NCBI GenBank assembly: GCA_002438905.1
Contig: DJSA01000090.1
Coordinates: 1,513-12,082, forward strand
Origin: Bacteroidales bacterium UBA6346
Lineage (GTDB): Bacteria > Bacteroidota > Bacteroidia > Bacteroidales > UBA932
Direction: 5' to 3'
DNA: 10,570 nucleotides
How positions within the stretch are numbered: position 1 is the stretch's first letter; every line of letters begins with the position of its first letter. This document shows positions 6,272-10,570 of this stretch, in pieces. Both the position numbers and the translations under genes were made by a program. A model generated the notes under the pieces. That model did not search any database. It worked only from the letters and a program-made list of their open reading frames with translations, and had not been told where the DNA came from.

Positions 6272-7819
6272 CGAAAGACTTTCATCCGTTTTCCATCCGT
6301 CAACGGTGCGGGTCTCGGAGGAGAAGTTGATGCCGAGCCTGATGATTTGCTTGCCGGATGAGAGGAACGGCTTGTCGTAGCCCTTTTCCTCTATCTGTCT
6401 GAGGGCGATTTCCGGAGACTGATCACGCTTGAGCTCGATGATATAGACATATCTGTCGGTGTCGAAGATTATGTCTATGCGGCCTCGGGAGGTGTGGTAC
6501 TCCGTCTTGACATAGAGTCCCATCATCTTGAGCATCACCGACATCGTGTTCTGGAAGTAGAGTTCGAGGTCGCCCTGAATCTCGTAGTCGTTGCCGGAGA
6601 GGAAGGAGGTGAAGCGGGTCATGAAGGATTCGACGTCACCGCGCTCGATGTCGCGGATGAACCGGACCACGGAAAACTCGCCCTGAATGAGGGCCGGAGC
6701 ATAGAGCTGACTCAATGAGTTGAGAAATCCCGACTTAACTTCCTCGTTCGGATAGCCGAGATTGTAGGCATTGAAACGAGAGTCATACCCACTGATTGTC
6801 AGATAGCCGGTCTGGTACATGAGGGTGATTGGCTCCGGATTCACATAGTTAGTCCCGGTGAGCGCGTCAGCAGGAATATCATCCTTCGATATGTTGTCGA
6901 GGTTATACTGCCCCTGTTTGAGATATCGCACAAGGAATGTCGGAGTGCCCGTCTCGAACCAATACATACGGAATTTTCCGGTCTTAAAGGTATTCAGCAG
7001 GCTGAAAGGATTATACACGCCCGGAGCGTCTTCACTGAAATGATAGCCGTCATACATCGATTTCAGTCTCGCATAACATCCCTCCTTGCTGATTCTATTT
7101 TTCTCGGCAAGTTCCTCCACACTTCCGTCGAAATACGACTTCAACTCGTCCTCCGACACGCCGCAGATGTCCGAGTATTCCGAGTCCATCGAAATGTCCA
7201 TGAGATTGTTCAAAGAGCTGAAGACGCTCATCTTGCCGAGTTTCGTCACGCCTGTGAGAAAAGCGAAGCGGATGAACCCGTCCTTGTTCTTGATGACGCT
7301 GTAGAAACCCTGAAGTTCACGGCGAAAGCTATCCATCAAGTCCTGATTGTCAATGTTGTCAACCACAGGCTTGTCATACTCGTCTATGAGAATGACGACC
7401 TTCTGACCGGTCATTCTATAAGCGGCTTCGATGACTGCGGAAAAACGCGTCGCAGGCTCCTCAAACACCTCGGTGACGCCGAACCGGCTCTCCCATGACA
7501 GCAAATGTTGGTTGAGTTTACCGTCCAGGTCCGCGACGGAAGTATAGCGGCTCCCCGTCAAGTCCAGATGAAGAACAGGAGATGCCGTCCAATTCTTTTC
7601 CAGTTTTTCAATAGCCAGCCCCTTGAAAAGTTCCTTCCGACCCTGAAAATATGCCTCCATAGTCGAAACAAGCAGACTCTTACCGAAACGGCGCGGACGG
7701 CTCAGGAAATAATAATCCCCCGTGGCTGCCAGATTATAAATCTGCGCGGTCTTATCGACATAGACAAATCCGTCCTGCCTTATCTTTTCAAAATTCTGTA
7801 TTCCAATCGGGTACAACAT
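6269..7819 (-). CDS. AAA-ATPase-like / PD-(D/E)XK nuclease family protein (PF09820 + PF08011 type)
   Basis: The product is 516 residues from the ATG at 7819. A TTG at 7840 would add seven residues, but MLYPIGIQNFEKIRQDGFVYVDKT is the usual N-terminus of this family. The N-terminal two thirds is an AAA-ATPase-like domain with a P-loop-like RPRRFGKS (K47) and Walker B VVILIDEYDKP (D146, E147). The C-terminus is a PD-(D/E)XK nuclease fold with GRIDIIF (D449) and IIELK (E462, K464), all key residues present. Proteins of this type are very common and multicopy in Bacteroidota; their biological role is not settled, and links to mobile DNA or defence have only been proposed. The gene is first in a minus-strand run with the sigma-like and helicase genes. 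A promoter box lies at 7845-7852. A close paralogue begins to appear at the right edge of the window. Confidence 0.93.
   Translation of the reverse strand: MLYPIGIQNFEKIRQDGFVYVDKTAQIYNLAATGDYYFLSRPRRFGKSLLVSTMEAYFQGRKELFKGLAIEKLEKNWTASPVLHLDLTGSRYTSVADLDGKLNQHLLSWESRFGVTEVFEEPATRFSAVIEAAYRMTGQKVVILIDEYDKPVVDNIDNQDLMDSFRRELQGFYSVIKNKDGFIRFAFLTGVTKLGKMSVFSSLNNLMDISMDSEYSDICGVSEDELKSYFDGSVEELAEKNRISKEGCYARLKSMYDGYHFSEDAPGVYNPFSLLNTFKTGKFRMYWFETGTPTFLVRYLKQGQYNLDNISKDDIPADALTGTNYVNPEPITLMYQTGYLTISGYDSRFNAYNLGYPNEEVKSGFLNSLSQLYAPALIQGEFSVVRFIRDIERGDVESFMTRFTSFLSGNDYEIQGDLELYFQNTMSVMLKMMGLYVKTEYHTSRGRIDIIFDTDRYVYIIELKRDQSPEIALRQIEEKGYDKPFLSSGKQIIRLGINFSSETRTVDGWKTDESLS
6291..6452. repeat. Direct repeat, copy A (3' end of the AAA/PDDEXK gene)
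   Basis: This stretch aligns without gaps to 10409-10570. I count 11 mismatches in 162 bases (about 93 % identity). It encodes the nuclease end of the ATPase/PDDEXK protein, from RYVYIIELKRD to VDGWK. The match is cut off only by the end of the window, so the repeat is probably much longer. Confidence 0.9.
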
Positions 7820-7844
7820 AATCGTCAATGCTTTATCCAACCTG

Positions 7845-7852
7845 CAAAGTTA
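7845..7852 (-). promoter_or_regulatory. Candidate Bacteroidota -7 box (TAACTTTG) for the ATPase/nuclease gene
   Basis: On the minus strand TAACTTTG matches the Bacteroides -7 consensus TAnnTTTG exactly. It is 25 bases upstream of the preferred ATG at 7819 and would give a leader of roughly 20 bases. No clear TTTG -33 element stands at the usual spacing. It also supports placing the start at 7819 rather than at the TTG at 7840. Confidence 0.45.
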
Positions 7853-7875
7853 GCAAAGATTTTTAGTTTCCGGGA

Positions 7876-7901
7876 GTTTACTTTACGGAGAATCCGACAT
7901 T
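7876..7901 (+). repeat. Imperfect direct repeat, unit 1
   Basis: GTTTAC followed by a variable middle and ATCCGACATT. It matches 8110-8136 (GTTTAC ... TTCCGACATT) in the same orientation with one indel and a few mismatches. The two units bracket the two palindromic elements. They could be paired regulator sites or the trace of an old duplication; chance is not excluded. Confidence 0.35.
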
Positions 7902-7950
7902 ATCATATAGACGTTCGGGCGGACATCGCGGCACGCCTCAACGTCAATAG

Positions 7951-7966
7951 TGTGAGATTTATCACA
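7951..7966. promoter_or_regulatory. TGTGA-N6-TCACA palindrome, candidate CRP/FNR-family operator
   Basis: The 16 bases read TGTGAGATTTATCACA: perfect 5-bp inverted arms with a 6-base centre, equal to the core consensus of the Escherichia coli CRP site. CRP/FNR-superfamily regulators exist in Bacteroidota, but their site preferences differ between members, so the binder is unknown. It lies about 130 bases upstream of the ATG at 7819 and about 205 bases upstream of the ATG at 8174, so it could act on either gene. Confidence 0.35.
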
Positions 7967-8072
7967 ATACCCCGCACAATATGGCGAAAAAAGCCACGTA
8001 AACATATCTTATCCAAGTACATACCTATTTTGACTTGTAAATCGATATGTTCCGCAAACTCCGGTAATCGGC

Positions 8073-8103
8073 AACAGAATACCGCCCATGACAATATTCT
8101 GTT
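8073..8103. promoter_or_regulatory. Perfect 9-bp inverted repeat, candidate operator or hairpin
   Basis: The arms AACAGAATA (8073-8081) and TATTCTGTT (8095-8103) are exact reverse complements around a 13-base spacer. The element is 70 bases upstream of the TPR-protease start. No T-run follows on either side, so it does not look like an intrinsic terminator. A dimeric repressor or activator site, or a leader RNA stem, is more plausible. Confidence 0.45.
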
Positions 8104-8109
8104 ACTGAT

Positions 8110-8136
8110 GTTTACCTTCAGGGCGATTCCGACATT
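8110..8136 (+). repeat. Imperfect direct repeat, unit 2
   Basis: Second unit of the repeat described at 7876-7901. It shares GTTTAC at the left end and TCCGACATT at the right end. It ends 37 bases before the ATG at 8174, where a regulator could influence transcription of that gene. Confidence 0.35.
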
Positions 8137-8173
8137 GAATTGATATGATGTACGAACAAAAAATCATTGAGAG

Positions 8174-10273
8174 ATGAAACACAGAAAAGTTTTGATGCTG
8201 CTTTTGGCGGTGACAGTGGCGCTGGGGCTGCCGACGGAGGGCTTCGGGCAGAAGTCCAAGGGCGGCGCTGAGGATGACTACAACCTGAAGAAGGCGTGGG
8301 AGGTGCTGCAGAAGGACGCGAACGACACGGACACGGCGCTGGCGCTGCTGAAAGAGCAGCTGAAGACGACGCCGGACAATGTGGAGGCGCTCTATCTGCG
8401 GGCGCGAGTCTATAAGAGCACCGAGGAGTATGCGTCGGCGCTTACTGATCTGAACCGTGCGATAAAAGTCAACAAGCCGAAGAAAACCGGTATGGCGAAC
8501 TCCACCCTGCACGCCTGGAAAGCTGCCGTCTATGAGGATTCTGGGGACTTGAAAAAGGCCGAGGAAGAGCAGGGGCTCACGGTTGCACTGGCCCGAAAGG
8601 ACAACAAGGAAAGCCTGCCGAGCTTTCTGAGAGGCTATGCGCATTATCTGTACGTGAATGACAAATACGACGAATCCGACGCGGCCTACGGCGAATGCCT
8701 GAAGGAGGATGAGGGAGACACCGCCGCGATGGTCGGGCTCGCGAGGAATCAGATTGCACGCAAGAATTATGACGCCGCGATTGAAATCCTTGAAAGATGC
8801 CGGGCACTGTCGCCGGACTATGCCGAAGTCGAGCACTACGAGGCGCTGGCCTACGACGGCAAGAGCGAGACGGACAAGGCAATTGACTGCGTAATCAGAC
8901 TGATAGACAAGGATCTCAATCTTGTCGATGACGAGATGTGGGAAATAATGGTCAAACATACGACCTACACGATCGCCCAAATTCGCAACGGGGCGAGGAA
9001 CGGCGAGAATCCGGAGATTTTCAAATTCATACTCCCCGCAATGTTGCAGAAAGCCGGGGAATACGAGGACGCATTCTTTGCCTACCGGGAAATAATGAAC
9101 GAGTTCGGCGATGATGTGTCCATGAGAACTGCGGAATGTCTGGAAGAAATCGGTCTCAACGGACTCGCGCTCGAAGAGATTGACAAATATCTTTCAAAGA
9201 ACAGTGAAGATATAAACGCATTGGCCGAGAAGGGGCACATACTGAAGAGGATGCAGAGGTATGAAGACGCGCTGAAAGTCTATGACGAAATCATCGAAAT
9301 TGAGCCTGCATCGGGCTGGGGCTATTATGCGAAAGGCTGGTGTTTCGAGCTTATGGGCAACGACGAGGAGGCGATGAAATGGTATGACACTGGGATTGAT
9401 CTGGACCGGAGCTACCCGTATATTTTCCTGATGCGCGGCGAGATGAGGCTAAAGAACGGCGATGCGGCAGGAGCGGAGGAGGATTTCCGTCAGGTAGTTC
9501 AGACTGACACGACTGCAGCCAGCGGCTCATGCAGGATGTACGCCCTTCATTTTCTCGGGCGGGACAAGGAGGCGGAGGAATGGATGCAGAAGATTATCGA
9601 CACGAATCCGGACAATGGCGGCGTATGGTATGACAAGGCTTGCCTGCTATGCCGGATGGGAAGGGCAGACGAGGCCGTGGCGGCCCTCAGGACGGGATTC
9701 GACAAGGGATATGTGAATTTCACGCACATAGAGGCGGATGACGACATAGACCCGATTCGAGAGAGGGATGACTTCAAGTCAATGTTCGAAGAATACCGAA
9801 AAAAATCTGAAGAACGACAGATGCGCTTCATGGAACGTCTGCATGAGGCGGAGCACGAAAAGGACAATGGGACCAATCACGTCACTACGGAGATTGCAAT
9901 CAACCGCAAAGGCAGCGGCACGTTCGAGGTACCATGCAGCGTGAACGGGCTGACTCTCAAGATGATTTTCGACACCGGTGCGTCCGATGTCACAATCTCT
10001 TCTGTGGAGGCCAACTTCATGCTGAAGAATGGTCAACTGTCAGAAGACGACATAAAGGGCAAGAAGTACTACCAGATTGCCAACGGTGACATTGCCGAGG
10101 GAACCACGGTAACCCTGCGCGAGGTGAAAATCGGTGACGCCGTCCTGCGCAATGTCGATGCCTCCGTCGTTCACAGCCAAAAGGCTCCCCTCCTCCTCGG
10201 CCAGAGCGTCCTTGAGCGCTTCGGCACAATCACAATCGACAACATAAACTCCAGGCTGCTGATTCAGCAGTAG
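8174..10273 (+). CDS. Exported TPR-repeat protein with C-terminal retropepsin-like aspartic protease domain
   Basis: The product is 699 residues. The N-terminus MKHRKVLMLLLAVTVALGLP is a signal peptide, with likely signal peptidase I cleavage near GFG|Q (about residue 25). Residues about 35-545 form many tandem TPR units, e.g. NVEALYLRARVYKSTEEYA, INALAEKGHILKRMQRYEDA and GWGYYAKGWCFELMGNDEEA. A charged, coiled-coil-like linker (about 545-575) follows. Residues about 585-699 form a single retropepsin-like domain: FDTGASDVTISS with catalytic D600, and near the end the flap-side LLLGQSVLERF pattern. Such single-lobe domains normally work as dimers. By family knowledge this suggests a periplasmic or surface protease with a TPR docking scaffold; its substrate is unknown. 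The ATG follows an A-rich leader (GAACAAAAAATCATTGAGAG). The gene appears monocistronic, with its own terminator at 10307-10355. Confidence 0.92.
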   Translation: MKHRKVLMLLLAVTVALGLPTEGFGQKSKGGAEDDYNLKKAWEVLQKDANDTDTALALLKEQLKTTPDNVEALYLRARVYKSTEEYASALTDLNRAIKVNKPKKTGMANSTLHAWKAAVYEDSGDLKKAEEEQGLTVALARKDNKESLPSFLRGYAHYLYVNDKYDESDAAYGECLKEDEGDTAAMVGLARNQIARKNYDAAIEILERCRALSPDYAEVEHYEALAYDGKSETDKAIDCVIRLIDKDLNLVDDEMWEIMVKHTTYTIAQIRNGARNGENPEIFKFILPAMLQKAGEYEDAFFAYREIMNEFGDDVSMRTAECLEEIGLNGLALEEIDKYLSKNSEDINALAEKGHILKRMQRYEDALKVYDEIIEIEPASGWGYYAKGWCFELMGNDEEAMKWYDTGIDLDRSYPYIFLMRGEMRLKNGDAAGAEEDFRQVVQTDTTAASGSCRMYALHFLGRDKEAEEWMQKIIDTNPDNGGVWYDKACLLCRMGRADEAVAALRTGFDKGYVNFTHIEADDDIDPIRERDDFKSMFEEYRKKSEERQMRFMERLHEAEHEKDNGTNHVTTEIAINRKGSGTFEVPCSVNGLTLKMIFDTGASDVTISSVEANFMLKNGQLSEDDIKGKKYYQIANGDIAEGTTVTLREVKIGDAVLRNVDASVVHSQKAPLLLGQSVLERFGTITIDNINSRLLIQQ

Positions 10274-10306
10274 AGATATTATTCACCTATGAAACAGCTA
10301 TCCAAC

Positions 10307-10355
10307 AAATGCGTGGACAGGTCTCCATCGAGACAGCCGTCCACGCATTTTTCTT
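10307..10355 (+). terminator. Rho-independent terminator of the TPR-protease gene
   Basis: The arms AAATGCGTGGAC (10307-10318) and GTCCACGCATTT (10339-10350) are perfect 12-bp inverted repeats. The loop itself contains a smaller stem, GTCTC-CATC-GAGAC. A T-rich tail (TTTTTCTTT, 10348-10356) follows on the plus strand. It starts 34 bases after the stop at 10273. On the minus strand the tail is short (ATTTGTTGG), so termination of the converging gene at 10399 would be weaker. Confidence 0.88.
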
Positions 10356-10398
10356 TGCCATTACGTTTCTGCAAGAGGTTTATCCGTACAATTTACCC

Positions 10399-10570
10399 TC
10401 ATTCCGCCTTCCAGCCGTCAACCGTGTGGGTCTCGGAGGAGAAGTTGATGCCGAGCCTGATGATTTGCTTGCCGGAGGAGAGGAACGGCTTGTCGTAGCC
10501 CTTTTCCTCGATCTGCTTGAGGGCGATTTCGGGTGACTGGTCGCGCTTGAGCTCGATGATATAGACATAT
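10399..10570 (-). CDS. AAA-ATPase-like / PD-(D/E)XK family protein, second copy, 5' part outside the window
   Basis: Only the last 57 codons are present, ending in TGA at 10399-10401. The peptide reads YVYIIELKRDQSPEIALKQI and continues to THTVDGWKAE. It is nearly identical to the end of the protein encoded at 6269-7819, apart from K for R after IAL, H for R near the end, and a shorter tail (WKAE instead of WKTDESLS). The E-x-K of the PD-(D/E)XK motif is intact. The gene runs in the same direction as the first copy and converges on the TPR-protease gene. Whether the full gene is intact cannot be seen. Confidence 0.9.
   Translation of the reverse strand, partial: YVYIIELKRDQSPEIALKQIEEKGYDKPFLSSGKQIIRLGINFSSETHTVDGWKAE
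10409..10570. repeat. Direct repeat, copy B (3' end of the second AAA/PDDEXK gene)
   Basis: Aligns without gaps to 6291-6452 with 11 mismatches, in the same orientation, 4118 bases away. Several mismatches are synonymous, as expected of two functional paralogues diverging or occasionally exchanging sequence. Confidence 0.9.

Larger units (their letters stand above)
7820..8173. other. Divergent intergenic region between the ATPase/nuclease and TPR-protease genes
   Basis: These 354 bases separate two divergently transcribed genes. They are AT-richer than the flanking genes and hold the -7 box at 7845-7852, the TGTGA-N6-TCACA palindrome at 7951-7966, the inverted repeat at 8073-8103, and an imperfect direct repeat at 7876-7901 and 8110-8136. 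Minor open frames here (for example minus 7903-8094, 63 codons) show no protein-like features. I could not identify a convincing TAnnTTTG box for the plus-strand gene. Confidence 0.7.

Noticed and set aside
5714..6361. Plus-strand open frame of 215 codons across the sigma-like gene
   Set aside because: It is antisense to a recognisable sigma-like protein and runs into the end of another gene. No protein features.
7903..8094. Minus-strand 63-codon frame in the divergent intergenic region
   Set aside because: It would contain both the CRP-like site and part of the inverted repeat, has no recognisable features, and the region is compositionally noncoding.
8102..8980. Long minus-strand open frame (292 codons) opposite the TPR-protease gene
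   Set aside because: It is fully antisense to a clear gene over most of its length, is rich in Arg, Val and Leu as expected from reverse-frame reading of that gene, and shows no domain.
10289..10536. Plus-strand open frames after the TPR-protease gene
   Set aside because: They run through the terminator hairpin and then antisense to the second ATPase/nuclease gene.

Overview
The window looks like chromosomal DNA of a Bacteroidales-type bacterium (phylum Bacteroidota), probably host-associated. Three things point there. Two upstream regions carry the Bacteroides-type -7 box TAnnTTTG. Starts are preceded by A-rich leaders rather than clear Shine-Dalgarno sites. One gene, plus the tail of a close paralogue, belongs to the AAA-ATPase-like/PDDEXK_9 family, which is typically multicopy in this phylum. 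GC content is moderate (a little over 50 % by eye).

Layout. (1) 1-947, plus strand: the 3' part of an unrecognised protein gene that appears broken by a one-base deletion near 351 into two overlapping frames (1-378 and 375-806), then a possible 42-residue hydrophobic protein (819-947). (2) 1016-7819, minus strand: three genes read right to left with gaps of only about 30 and 75 bp. They are an AAA-ATPase/PD-(D/E)XK protein, a sigma-70-like factor, and a 1462-residue protein combining a beta-sandwich-like N-terminus, a transglutaminase-like Cys-His-Glu domain, DUF4011, an SF1 helicase core and a Vsr-like nuclease. (3) 7820-8173: a divergent intergenic region with a TAnnTTTG promoter box, a perfect TGTGA-N6-TCACA palindrome, a perfect 9-bp inverted repeat and an imperfect direct repeat. 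(4) 8174-10273, plus strand: an exported TPR protein ending in a retropepsin-like aspartic protease domain, followed by a strong intrinsic terminator. (5) 10399-10570, minus strand: the 3' end of a second AAA/PDDEXK gene, about 93 % identical in DNA to the end of the first copy.

How the genes may work together (inference). The three minus-strand genes could form one transcription unit joining nucleic-acid processing enzymes (helicase plus nuclease domain, ATPase plus nuclease domain) with a dedicated transcription factor. That resembles a defence or genome-maintenance module, but nothing in the sequence proves it. The TPR-protease gene is divergent, exported and probably functionally separate. 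It lies between two paralogous repeats that could recombine. I see no tRNA, rRNA, CRISPR array, transposase or phage gene.
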